Shown here: positions 56,560 through 64,000 of the stretch, piece after piece | Position numbering within the stretch: position 1 is the first letter of the stretch | Layout of the letters: every line of letters begins with the position of its first letter | Assembly (NCBI RefSeq): GCF_000025285.1 | Contig: NC_013741.1 | Coordinates: 1-64,000, forward strand | Length of the DNA stretch: 64,000 nt | Direction of reading: 5' to 3' | DNA from: Archaeoglobus profundus DSM 5631 | GTDB lineage: Archaea; Halobacteriota; Archaeoglobi; Archaeoglobales; Archaeoglobaceae | Position numbers and translations under genes: made by a program | The notes under the pieces: generated by a model | What the model was told of the DNA's origin: nothing | The model's database searches: none | Seen by the model: the letters and a program-made list of their open reading frames with translations, nothing else

Positions 56560-57413
56560 ATGCGTTATAGATTAAATTGGACTTATCCGAATTTAGGTAG
56601 TTATCATGGTTACAAACCTCCTCTAAGAGGCAGTCTAAAGGAAAGACTTAGAGATGCATTAAGTTTAGGTATCATGCGAATTGAAGTGCCATTCGACTTA
56701 ATTAGAAGAGAAAATAAAGAATTCATAAAGTTAAACAAAAACGTTGGAGATATTCCAACAAAGGATGATTTTTCTATCCTTTACGATGTTTCAGGCTTTG
56801 ATGGGAATTACATTTTGCATACCGATCCTGAGTTAAAACCGTATCACAAGTTATACTGGAATAAGAGGGAATGGAGGCAAAAATACCTCGGATCAATTAT
56901 AGATTTTGTAGATTTTGTAGGAACAAATCCATCTGCAATCGAGTTCCATCCAAGCAGTAAAAAAAGAAGTAATGGATTATTACCCTTAATATTGGAATCT
57001 TTTGATATATTCGATAGTCACGGCATTTCATCAGTAATTTTGATTGAAAACAGAACAAGAAAGTATATATATCTACGATTTCTGATATGCTTAAATTCTA
57101 TGAATTGTTAAAAATTAATTTATCTGAAAAAGAATTAAAGCTGTTTGGATTTTGTATTGATGTATCACAACTTTATAAACAAATAAAATCTGATCCAACA
57201 GAAGAATTAAAGGAATTTCCCAAAGAACTCATTAAGGCTTGGCATTTACACTTTGAACATAAATGTCCATCCGATCACGACCCTATAAACTGGAGAGAAA
57301 TTATTCGTTTAATACATCCTGAAGATTTTTGTTTGCCTGAAGTTTTGAGTTCTAAGAGGAATGTAGTAAAGACAATAAAATACTTCGAAAATTTAGTCTC
57401 GAAAACGTTTTGA
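56560..57413 (+). pseudogene. Xylose-isomerase/AP-endonuclease-like TIM barrel interrupted by a frameshift
   Basis: Two reading frames join into one protein of about 283 residues. The first (56560-57111, 183 residues as read) matches a TIM barrel up to IENRTRKY. The second, in another frame, continues STISDMLKFYELLK, GFCIDVSQLY, AWHLHFEHKCPSDHDPINW and ends at 57413. Segments such as IEFHPSS, DVSQ and HxHxxH...W resemble the AP endonuclease 2/xylose isomerase-like fold. The frame change falls in a TATATATAT run (57064-57072); removing one TA restores the frame. The locus is AT-richer than its flanks. It may be a pseudogene, a slippage-switched gene or a sequencing error. Confidence 0.7.
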
Positions 57414-57435
57414 AATGTAGCAATCACAAGGTTTC

Positions 57436-57678
57436 ATGATTGCTGAGGTCTTCATCGAACTAAAAAAAGGAGTCATGGATGCTGAAGGAGAAGCAGTTAA
57501 AAAAGCTTTGAGGCTCTTGGGCTTTAAAAAGGTCAAAGGGGTTTCAAGTGTTAAAGTTTACAGGATTGAGATAGACACAAATAGCAAGGAGGAGGCGGAG
57601 AGGGAAGTTAGGGAGATGTGTGAAAAACTCTTAGCTAATCCCGTAATTCAAAACTATAGAATAGTTCTTAAGGAGTGA
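57436..57678 (+). CDS. purS: Phosphoribosylformylglycinamidine synthase subunit PurS
   Basis: This 80-residue protein is PurS, the small structural subunit of the three-part FGAM synthase. It starts [20 protein letters not shown], the family pattern, and ends in [11 protein letters not shown]. The stop overlaps the purL region by 3 bp, so translation is coupled. It appears to begin the purine operon here. Confidence 0.93.
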   Translation: MIAEVFIELKKGVMDAEGEAVKKALRLLGFKKVKGVSSVKVYRIEIDTNSKEEAEREVREMCEKLLANPVIQNYRIVLKE

Positions 57679-57683
57679 TAGGC

Positions 57684-59969
57684 ATGTATAGGGAGATATA
57701 CCCTCAGGTTTACGAGATCAACGTTATTAATGCAGGTGACGAAGATTTGATGAAGATAAGCGATGAGTTGGGCTTAGCACTGAATCTGAATGAAATGCGT
57801 AAGATTAAGGATTACTTTACCAAAAAGGGCAGAAATCCTACCGATATAGAACTTCAGTCCATAGCCCAAGCTTGGAGTGAGCACTGTTGCTACAAAAGCT
57901 CGAAGTGCTATCTGAGGGAGTACCTCTTCGGTATTGAGAAGGATTACGTAATCTCAGCCATAAAAGAGGATGCTGGAGTCGTGGAATTCGATAATGAATA
58001 CGCTTACGTTGTAGCTTTGGAATCACACAATCACCCCTCAGCCATTGAGCCTTACGGTGGTGCTTCAACGGGTATAGGGGGAATTTTGAGAGATGTTCTT
58101 TGCATGGGTGCTCAGCCAATCGCTTTAGTCGATCCCCTCTTTTTCGGAAATTTGGACATTAAAGATTTGCCTAAGGGTGTTAAGCATCCTCTCTACCTGC
58201 TCTTCGGAGTCGTTGCTGGAATAAGGGATTATGGAAATAGAGTTGGAATTCCAACCGTTGGAGGAATGGTATTCTTCGATGAGAGCTACGTAACGAACTG
58301 TTTGGTTAACGTGGGTTGTGTCGGGATAGTTAGAAAGGATAGAATCGTCCATTCGAGAGTTGGAAACGTAGGAGATTTGTTTGTGCTTGTGGGTGGAGCA
58401 ACTGGGAGAGACGGAATTCACGGTGTTACGTTTGCATCGAAGGAGTTGAGTGAAAAAAGTGAGGAGGAAAGAGGAGCTGTTCAGCTTGGTAATCCTATAA
58501 TGAAGGAGCCTCTAATTCACGCTTGCTTGGAAGTTGTTGAGAAGGGTCTCGTAACGGGAATGAAGGATTTGGGAGGAGGAGGCTTGAGTTGTGTTATTAG
58601 TGAAATGTCCTACGCTGCAAATTGCGGTGCTGAGGTTTACTTAGACAAGGTTCATCTAAAAGAGGAGGGAATGGCTCCTTGGGAAATATACATATCAGAA
58701 AGTCAGGAGAGGATGATGCTGACGGTCAATCCGAAGCATGTGGATGAAGTCTTGGATGTCTTCAAGAAATGGGATGTTCCGGCTGTTGTTGTGGGAAAGG
58801 CTATTCCGGATAAGGTTGTTAGGGTATATTGGAAAGGCTACAAGATTTACGAACTCGATCTAGATTTCTTACTTGGAGCTGTAGAATACTGCAGACCGTA
58901 TGTGGTCAAGAGGATTGAGAGAATTGATGAGACTTCCAAGCCGAGCGATCTCAAAGGGGTTTTGCTCAAGATGCTGGAACATCCGAATGTTGCTTGTAGA
59001 GAGTGGGTTATAAGGCAATACGATCACGAAGTTAGAGCTTGCACGGTTTTAAAGCCTCTGCAGGGTAGAATCAACAGGGAAACGCACGGAGATTGTGCTG
59101 TGATAAAGCCGACAGATTCTTGGAGGGGTTTGGCATTAACGACGGATGTAAATCCTTGGATGACTAAAATGGATCCTTTCTGGGGAACAGCAAGTAGCTT
59201 TGACGAGATGGTAAGAAATTTGGTAGCCGTTAATTCAATCCCGCATAGCTTTGCTGACTGCTTAAACTTCGGAAATCCAGAAAAGCCTGAGAGGATGGGT
59301 GAATTCGTTCAGAGTGTCAGAGCTCTGGGATGGATGGCTAGGGGTTTTGGTTTGCCTTGCGTTAGCGGAAACGTGAGCTTCTACAACGAAACTCCGTACA
59401 GTGCTGTAGCTCCAACACCGACACTCATGGGAATTGGTATAGTTGAAGACATTCGCAAAGTCGTGAGCTCGAACTTCAAGGGGAAGGGAGAAATCGTATT
59501 GGTGGGAGAAACATTGAAGGAATTCGGTGGAAGCTTGTACTGTGCCGTAACAGGACAGAGAAGCACAGTAGTGCCGAAAACTTCTCCGAAGAGACTTAAG
59601 AGATACGTAAATGCCATGCTCCAAGCTTTTAAGGAGTTCAAGGTCTATGCTTGTCACGATCTTGCTGAAGGAGGATTGGCAGTAGCTTTGGCTGAGATGT
59701 GCATAGGCGGATTCGGTTGCAAGGTAGATTTGAGCGAATTGAGGGGAGAGGACTACGTGAAGCTGTTTTCGGAATCCAATACAAGATGGCTTGTTGAAGT
59801 TGACAATGCCGAGGATTTTGTTAAATTCATGAAGTCTAAGGGATTGAGTGTCTACGCAATAGGAGTTGTTGAGGGTGATGAAATTGTCGTAAAGAACTGC
59901 TTCAGAGTGAGTGTTGAAGAGGTTGAGAAAGTTTGGAGAAACGGCCTCGTTAGGTTTACTGGGTGGTGA
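57684..59969 (+). CDS. purL: Phosphoribosylformylglycinamidine synthase subunit PurL
   Basis: This 761-residue ATP-dependent synthase converts FGAR to FGAM in purine synthesis. Signature segments are [12 protein letters not shown] (about 64-75), [18 protein letters not shown] (about 112-129), [11 protein letters not shown] and [13 protein letters not shown] start at ATG 57684, which has GGAG 8 nt upstream, instead of GTG 57675. The glutaminase subunit PurQ is not in the window. A minus-strand C/D box RNA follows the stop directly. Confidence 0.96.
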   Translation: MYREIYPQVYEINVINAGDEDLMKISDELGLALNLNEMRKIKDYFTKKGRNPTDIELQSIAQAWSEHCCYKSSKCYLREYLFGIEKDYVISAIKEDAGVVEFDNEYAYVVALESHNHPSAIEPYGGASTGIGGILRDVLCMGAQPIALVDPLFFGNLDIKDLPKGVKHPLYLLFGVVAGIRDYGNRVGIPTVGGMVFFDESYVTNCLVNVGCVGIVRKDRIVHSRVGNVGDLFVLVGGATGRDGIHGVTFASKELSEKSEEERGAVQLGNPIMKEPLIHACLEVVEKGLVTGMKDLGGGGLSCVISEMSYAANCGAEVYLDKVHLKEEGMAPWEIYISESQERMMLTVNPKHVDEVLDVFKKWDVPAVVVGKAIPDKVVRVYWKGYKIYELDLDFLLGAVEYCRPYVVKRIERIDETSKPSDLKGVLLKMLEHPNVACREWVIRQYDHEVRACTVLKPLQGRINRETHGDCAVIKPTDSWRGLALTTDVNPWMTKMDPFWGTASSFDEMVRNLVAVNSIPHSFADCLNFGNPEKPERMGEFVQSVRALGWMARGFGLPCVSGNVSFYNETPYSAVAPTPTLMGIGIVEDIRKVVSSNFKGKGEIVLVGETLKEFGGSLYCAVTGQRSTVVPKTSPKRLKRYVNAMLQAFKEFKVYACHDLAEGGLAVALAEMCIGGFGCKVDLSELRGEDYVKLFSESNTRWLVEVDNAEDFVKFMKSKGLSVYAIGVVEGDEIVVKNCFRVSVEEVEKVWRNGLVRFTGW

Positions 59970-60027
59970 ACCTCAGGAACGGGTGGAGTCATCACAGGTC
60001 AGTTCGCCCTCGTTTCCTCATCGGTAA
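59969..60027 (-). ncRNA. C/D box guide sRNA (minus strand)
   Basis: Read on the minus strand: C (CCGATGA, a weak form) 60018-60024, D' (CTGA) 59999-60002, C' (GTGATGA) 59989-59995, D (CTGA) 59973-59976. Guides are GGAAACGAGGGCGAA (15 nt) and CTCCACCCGTTC (12 nt), and the D'-C' spacer is 3 nt. Three boxes are perfect and the first is off at two positions, so the call is slightly less sure. The D end lies 3-4 nt past the purL stop on the opposite strand. Targets not identified. Confidence 0.7.
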
Positions 60028-60046
60028 AGTGAGTTTGCCTGATAGC

Positions 60047-60598
60047 TTATAAACTTTCAATCTTCAAAGCGTAAAGCTCCTCGAAGAAGAGGTACCTCTT
60101 GGCTACGATCTTCCATCTGAATCCCCTCTTTTCAATCTTTTCGAAGACGTGCGGAACATTGAATGACGAAACTATTAGTATTATTCTACCCCTTTCATCC
60201 AAAACATCTCTCACCAAATCCAAAAATCTGCAAATAACTTCAATGCCCCCTTTACCACCATCTATAGCTTTCTCAAGCCAGTCACCCTTCCTTTCAATCT
60301 CATCGAGCTCCAAGTATGGCGGGTTAAAAAGAATGAGTGTAAACTTCTTCCTAATCCCCTTAACGAGATCAGTCCTAACGACATCGATCCCCTTTTCCCT
60401 AGCCATTTTGCATGCAAATGGGTTTATATCTGTCGCAAGCAAAAACTGACATTTCTCCTTAATTTTTTCTGCGACAAAACCGCTCCCGACACCTACCTCC
60501 AAAACCTCATCATCTTCTCTAACTTCTCTCAAAGCTACTTCAAGCAAGAGTTCCGAATCTTCTGCCGGCGGATATACGGTATCTAACGTAAAATCCAT
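60047..60598 (-). CDS. HemK/Mtq2-like methyltransferase
   Basis: This protein (183 residues from the ATG at 60598; ATGs at 60613 and 60631 are also in frame) has the N-terminal [16 protein letters not shown] motif [12 protein letters not shown], and catalytic NPPYLE. This matches Mtq2, the archaeal/eukaryal enzyme that methylates the GGQ glutamine of release factor aRF1. Its 5' part overlaps the preceding small gene. Confidence 0.88.
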   Translation of the reverse strand: MDFTLDTVYPPAEDSELLLEVALREVREDDEVLEVGVGSGFVAEKIKEKCQFLLATDINPFACKMAREKGIDVVRTDLVKGIRKKFTLILFNPPYLELDEIERKGDWLEKAIDGGKGGIEVICRFLDLVRDVLDERGRIILIVSSFNVPHVFEKIEKRGFRWKIVAKRYLFFEELYALKIESL

Positions 60599-60803
60599 CC
60601 TCTCTCTCTTCATATCCCTCAATCTCCGCATCCAAATCGGAAAGCCAAATCAAGTCTTCGAAGTAGTCGTAAAGTCCACACGAGTAATAAAGAATTCTAC
60701 CGCTGAATTTCACAATGAAGTAATTTTCTCCCTTCTCAACTAACTCAGCCCTAACTTCAGGCTCATGAATTCTGTTAAATTTCTTGACAGCTTCCTCGAT
60801 CAT
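60540..60803 (-). CDS. Hypothetical protein between rsmA and the Mtq2-like gene (87 aa)
   Basis: This 87-residue protein has a beta-rich middle ([24 protein letters not shown], about 28-51) and ends in a basic [15 protein letters not shown] do not recognise the family. It overlaps rsmA by 4 bp and the methyltransferase gene by 59 bp or more, so it is the middle of a three-gene operon and likely a real gene. Confidence 0.65.
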   Translation of the reverse strand: MIEEAVKKFNRIHEPEVRAELVEKGENYFIVKFSGRILYYSCGLYDYFEDLIWLSDLDAEIEGYEEREDGFYVRYRISAGRRFGTLA

Positions 60804-61555
60804 GCTACCTCATCCGCAATCTTTGCATAGACCTTAGCTGGAATTTCTTCAGGTCTTTTGTCTCTATATTCCTCAGGAACTTCTGCCTTATAACCCCTCT
60901 CCTTACACCACTCCTCAACTATCTTTCCAAACTTCTTCCTTCTCCTCGAAAATGCAAATCTAACCAAATCCTCAAAAATCTCTTTATTTTCAACAACTAC
61001 TTCAGGCTCTGGAAATATTCGAACAATGGCAGATTCGACTTTTGGTCTGGGTCTGAAAGCTTTTGGAGGAATGATGTCTAGGATTTCTGCTCTGCAGTAG
61101 GCTTTAGCTACAACGCTCAGTCTTCCATACTTCTTGCTACCTTCCCTTGCAACCAATCTTTCCGCAAATTCTTTCTGATACGTAACCACCGCCAACTTGA
61201 AGTCATGCTTGAGCAGTTTAAAAGTGAGAGGTGAGGAAATTTGATAAGGTATGTTCGCCACAAACTTGTCAAACTTGGGAAAATCAACCTTCAAAGCATC
61301 CCCCTCAATCAGTACAAACCTTCCACTTTCTATCTCATCAGCAAATTTCTCTCTAAGTATCTTACAGAATCTCGAATCGATCTCAATTCCGTAAACTTTC
61401 TTCACACTCCTTAGAAGAAGTCTTGTCAAATTACCTAGGCCACATCCAACCTCTAAGACTACATCGTTGTAGCTCAAATCTGCATAGCGAACTATCTTGT
61501 AAAGGTACTTTTTGTCTACGAGTATGTGCTGCCCTTTGGATTTTAGGAGTTTCAT
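60800..61555 (-). CDS. rsmA: 16S rRNA dimethyladenosine transferase RsmA/KsgA
   Basis: This 251-residue enzyme dimethylates two adjacent adenosines at the 3' end of 16S rRNA. The start [20 protein letters not shown] (7-26), SAM motif [12 protein letters not shown] (about 34-45), catalytic [10 protein letters not shown] (about 99-108) and [12 protein letters not shown] (about 163-174) are clear. It is first in an operon of RNA and translation factor methylation genes. Confidence 0.95.
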   Translation of the reverse strand: MKLLKSKGQHILVDKKYLYKIVRYADLSYNDVVLEVGCGLGNLTRLLLRSVKKVYGIEIDSRFCKILREKFADEIESGRFVLIEGDALKVDFPKFDKFVANIPYQISSPLTFKLLKHDFKLAVVTYQKEFAERLVAREGSKKYGRLSVVAKAYCRAEILDIIPPKAFRPRPKVESAIVRIFPEPEVVVENKEIFEDLVRFAFSRRRKKFGKIVEEWCKERGYKAEVPEEYRDKRPEEIPAKVYAKIADEVA

Positions 61556-61689
61556 GCTATCGACCTAGGTACTGCTTCGATGTTAAACTTTTTTAAGGCT
61601 ATTTCAAGTGCCAAACTGTCCAAAATTAGTTTCTTGCTATACATGATCTTTCCTCGTAACCTTAATTTTAGTTGAATTAACGTAACTTC
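61556..61689. other. Divergent promoter spacer rsmA / AsnB-like
   Basis: A 134-bp AT-rich spacer separates two divergent genes and presumably holds both promoters. I see no guide RNA or repeat in it. Confidence 0.4.
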
Positions 61690-62817
61690 ATGTCAATTTA
61701 CGCCTTTGCAGAGATGGAGGAGGGAAGAGCTAAGAGAATTTATGCAAGTACGAGGTATCCTTCAAAGCAAATCGGCAATATATTTGCGGATTGCGATGAC
61801 GAAATCAATTTGAAATACGCTGACGAGTTACCGCTCAGAATTCAGGGTTGCTATGCTCTAGTAGCTTTTCGCCCATCTCACATTCTGCTTTCGAGAGATG
61901 TTCTAGCTGGAAAACCCCTTTACTTTGATAACACAACTTTGACGTTCTCCTCATTCAAGCACTACTTCGAAGAGGAGCCTTTAGAGGTTCTAGGTGGAGA
62001 AGTAGTTAAGATAAGTTACGAAGGATACGTTCTGGAGAGAAAGCGTTTCAAGTTTGAAGATGTCTTCAAGCCAGCCGAGATTGAAATTGAAGAAGCTAAA
62101 GAGAGAATTTTAAGATTGCTCGAAAGCTATCGGAGTAAGATAAAGAATGGCTGTATAGCGTTTTCTGGCGGAGTAGATTCGTCACTTTTGGCAGGTCTTT
62201 ACGATCTTCCACTTGTAACTGTTACAGCATCGAAGGAAGAAAAGGAGTGGGTAAAGGAGTGCGCGAGGAAGCTCGGCAGGGAGATAGAGATTTACGAGTT
62301 CGATGAAAATGTCGTTAAAGAGGTTCTACCCGATGTTATGAAAGCTATAGAGATGCAGGATAAGTTGCAGTTATCTATAGCTGTTCCGGTTTACCTCTGC
62401 ATGAGATTTGCAAAGTCCTTGGGATTTAGCGAGATCGTTTTTGGGCAGGGAGCAGATGAGCTTTTCGGGGGATACAAGCGGTATGAGAGTATGGATTACA
62501 GAGATCTCGAGTTCGAGTTAAGGAAGGATTTAATGGAGATTGGAGAGAAGAACCTTGTGAGGGACAACAAAATAGCCTACACGAACGAGATAAAATTACA
62601 TACGCCATATCTCCAATGGGATTTGATAAGGATCGCCATGTCCATTCCAGTCGAGCTTAAGATAAAGAGGAATGGTGAGGTAATTAGAAAGCTCATATTG
62701 AGAGAAGTAGCAAAGGAGGTAATTCCAGAGGAGATGGCATACAGAGATAAGAAGGCGATACAGTATTCAACTAAAACTGCAAAGATGCTAAAAAAGGTAT
62801 TGAGAGATTTGCAGTAA
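61690..62817 (+). CDS. AsnB-like synthetase domain protein without glutaminase cysteine
   Basis: This 375-residue protein resembles asparagine synthetase B. An N-terminal Ntn-like part (about 1-125, with LSRDVLAGKPLYF) precedes the PP-loop synthetase (SGGVDSS 159-165, GQGADELFGGY about 256-266). Residue 2 is Ser, not the Cys2 nucleophile of glutaminase, and the chain is much shorter than AsnB (about 500). It may use ammonia or another amine and a different acid substrate. A fit to asparagine synthesis is uncertain. Confidence 0.8.
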   Translation: MSIYAFAEMEEGRAKRIYASTRYPSKQIGNIFADCDDEINLKYADELPLRIQGCYALVAFRPSHILLSRDVLAGKPLYFDNTTLTFSSFKHYFEEEPLEVLGGEVVKISYEGYVLERKRFKFEDVFKPAEIEIEEAKERILRLLESYRSKIKNGCIAFSGGVDSSLLAGLYDLPLVTVTASKEEKEWVKECARKLGREIEIYEFDENVVKEVLPDVMKAIEMQDKLQLSIAVPVYLCMRFAKSLGFSEIVFGQGADELFGGYKRYESMDYRDLEFELRKDLMEIGEKNLVRDNKIAYTNEIKLHTPYLQWDLIRIAMSIPVELKIKRNGEVIRKLILREVAKEVIPEEMAYRDKKAIQYSTKTAKMLKKVLRDLQ

Positions 62818-62888
62818 GCAATACTGGGAAGTAGATCTATGGTTGGACGATTAAATCTTTATTGCGCCTGATTTTTAGATGGATAGCC

Positions 62889-63275
62889 ATGATCAAGATT
62901 AACTGTACAGTTGGAGGAAAGTTTTGCGGTAAATGCTGTCACGATACGGAGATGCCACTGACTGAAGAAGATATTGAAAGGATAGAGTCCATTGGATATA
63001 ACAGGAGAGATTTCACCATAAAAATTGACGGCATCTACAGGTTGAGAAATGTGAACGGAAAGTGCTTCTTTCTCGACGAGAACAACAGATGCAAAATATA
63101 CGAACACCGTCCTTTAGGCTGTAGGATCTATCCGTTAGTTCTTGATTTGGATAGAGGAGTCGTAGTTGTTGACAAGTTATGCCCAAAAGGGGATGAAGTT
63201 AGCGAGGAGAACATTAGGAGGGCTGAACCAATTCTCAGAGAGCTTGTAAGAAAGATCTATGGTCTAAAAGTTTAG
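62889..63275 (+). CDS. YkgJ-type cysteine-cluster protein
   Basis: This 128-residue protein has FCGKCCHDTEMPLTEEDIERI (about 12-32), CFFLDENNRCKIYEHRPLGCRIYP (about 56-79) and a late KLCPKG. This is the YkgJ pattern, probably an Fe-S or zinc site; function unknown. The start ATG at 62889 is preferred over the TTG at 62862 because the family starts just before the first cysteine cluster. The 3' end overlaps taw3 by 41 bp, converging. It is a second member besides 42704-43228. Confidence 0.85.
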   Translation: MIKINCTVGGKFCGKCCHDTEMPLTEEDIERIESIGYNRRDFTIKIDGIYRLRNVNGKCFFLDENNRCKIYEHRPLGCRIYPLVLDLDRGVVVVDKLCPKGDEVSEENIRRAEPILRELVRKIYGLKV

Positions 63276-63819
63276 CCTTAAAGCGTTCGAGCTTTTCCTT
63301 ACCCCTTAAGAGTTTCTCGTTTGCAAAATCCGCTAAAAGCCTAATGTATTCTTCGCTTACAACAATTCTACCGTCAACAGCCAGAGGAGCTTCAAGCCTT
63401 TCGAAGGAAGTTATCTCGACAACAAGTCTGGTGAGCGAAATTAATCCGCACCTCCTAAAGCCAGAATCATTCGCAATCTTCATCAAAGCCTTAGCACACT
63501 CCAAGTCTCTACATGCTACATGTATAATCGGTGGATCTGAGATTAGCCAAGCTGTTCTAATCGATCCCTCGAGTGCCTTCACAATCTCTTTCCAATCAAT
63601 GGGTTGGTGCCACTTATCCAAAAACTTAGCGTTTAATTTATCCCCTATCTTCGGCACGTCTAAGACCACTATCCTACCGGAACAGCTCGACGTAGTTACA
63701 AAGCAGTCCAATGAGTTGATCAAATCCAGTAAGGGGATTATGTCTTCATCAACTTCCTTCCTCTCCTTAGCCTTCTCAAGCCTCTCAAGTTTTGATCTCT
63801 TGAACTCATTCCAATTCAC
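63235..63819 (-). CDS. taw3: tRNA wybutosine-synthesis methyltransferase Taw3 (TYW3-like)
   Basis: This 194-residue protein matches the TYW3 family, which methylates the wyosine base at position 37 of tRNA-Phe. The start NWNEFKRSKLERLEKAKE, the FVTTSSCSGRIVVLD segment (about 40-54), LISDPPIIHVACRDLECAKAL (about 92-112) and the C-terminal ANEKLLRGKEKLERF are recognisable. It is divergent from alaS. Confidence 0.9.
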   Translation of the reverse strand: MNWNEFKRSKLERLEKAKERKEVDEDIIPLLDLINSLDCFVTTSSCSGRIVVLDVPKIGDKLNAKFLDKWHQPIDWKEIVKALEGSIRTAWLISDPPIIHVACRDLECAKALMKIANDSGFRRCGLISLTRLVVEITSFERLEAPLAVDGRIVVSEEYIRLLADFANEKLLRGKEKLERFKAKLLDHRSFLQAL

Positions 63820-63900
63820 ACAGCGATCTCAATATCCACTTATAAAAATCCTGCCGACGAGACACGAAAAGTTCAAAAGTTGGCGGACTTTCAAAAACTT

Positions 63901-64000
63901 ATGCCCAACGCTCTTGAGAAAGAGTATCTCGACATAACTTTCCTCAAGGAGAACGGCTTTATCAGAAAGAAGTGCCCGAAGTGTGGAAAGTACTTCTGGA
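63901..64000 (+). CDS. alaS: Alanyl-tRNA synthetase, 5' part only
   Basis: Only the first 33 codons lie in the window: EYLDITFLKENGFIRKKC then PKCGKYFW. This N-terminal segment with a CxxC is typical of archaeal AlaRS. The gene runs past the right edge, so nothing can be said of the rest. The ATG is at 63901. Confidence 0.85.
   Translation, partial: MPNALEKEYLDITFLKENGFIRKKCPKCGKYFW

Noticed and set aside
63344-63937. 197-codon plus-strand open frame over taw3 and into alaS
   Set aside because: Mostly antisense to taw3 and overlaps the alaS start in another frame; no homology recognised.

Overview
The window is a dense stretch of archaeal chromosome with no rRNA, CRISPR array, IS element or prophage. 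Archaeal hallmarks include Orc1/Cdc6, TBP, TFB, aIF1A, aIF2-alpha, Gar1, RNase P Rpp30, pelota, Mre11-Rad50-NurA, a GHMP-type shikimate kinase and C/D box guide RNAs. SepCysS (Sep-tRNA to Cys-tRNA), CofC (coenzyme F420), a Mer-like protein and a siroheme decarboxylase route to heme together suggest a sulfate- or iron-respiring euryarchaeon of the Archaeoglobales. That placement is inference. Genes are closely packed, with 4-bp overlaps, abutting convergent stop codons and many leaderless-type promoters (TATA about 25 bp before the start).

Layout. 1-4.6 kb: orc1, FAH-family protein, valS. 4.6-4.87 kb: intergenic with a C/D box RNA. 4.9-9.2 kb: aCPSF2-like nuclease, then (minus) PhoH-KH ATPase, phosphoesterase and carboxyltransferase pycB without a biotin domain. 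9.3-10.4 kb: convergent YwgA/Panacea-like and PIN genes. 10.4-16.5 kb: nrdD, second C/D RNA, nicotinamidase, two small membrane proteins, thioredoxin-sirC-siroheme decarboxylase operon, rnhB. 16.5-21.6 kb: tRNA-Arg, hisF-mazG-pncB, orphan CARF-type regulator, RNase P/exosome-associated pair, degenerate site-2-protease-like membrane protein, second MazG. 21.6-25.6 kb: RCK-DHH fusion, small acidic protein, MoaD/SAMP-like protein, large pilin-like PKD surface protein. 25.6-32 kb: pelota, decayed AIM24-family pseudogene, pcm, shikimate kinase, VKOR-like plus lipoprotein thioredoxin, UPF0173 hydrolase, pycA. 31.8-36.7 kb: SMC-ScpA-ScpB plus a coiled-coil protein. 36.8-40.8 kb: two MetE-type barrels, aIF2-alpha, TFB, Gar1. 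40.9-47.9 kb: LarE, DtxR regulator, tRNA(CAU), cysteine-cluster protein, YjbQ, RdgB, CofC, PEBP lipoprotein, SepCysS, membrane protein, TBP. 48-53 kb: mre11-rad50-nurA. 53-56.5 kb: Mer-like, aIF1A, tyrS, rpl15e, hydrolase. 56.5-64 kb: frameshifted TIM barrel, purS-purL, third C/D RNA, Mtq2-like methyltransferase, rsmA, AsnB-like protein without the glutaminase cysteine, second cysteine-cluster protein, taw3 and the start of alaS.

Functionally the window is mostly core information processing (replication, condensin, recombination, basal transcription, translation, RNA maturation) mixed with NAD salvage, heme/siroheme, purine, histidine and methionine metabolism and an extracytoplasmic disulfide pair. 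The most interesting points are gene-structure oddities: aIF1A apparently starting at CTG, the Gar1/TFB dual-coding overlap, a CDS ending inside a tRNA gene, a TA-repeat frameshift in a TIM-barrel gene, an scpA whose conserved N-terminus has no usual start codon, and three unannotated-type C/D box RNAs. Uncharacterised functional candidates are the YwgA/PIN pair, the RCK-DHH fusion, the inactive S2P-like protein and the zinc-less MetE paralogue. I did not find a clearly new multi-gene defence system.
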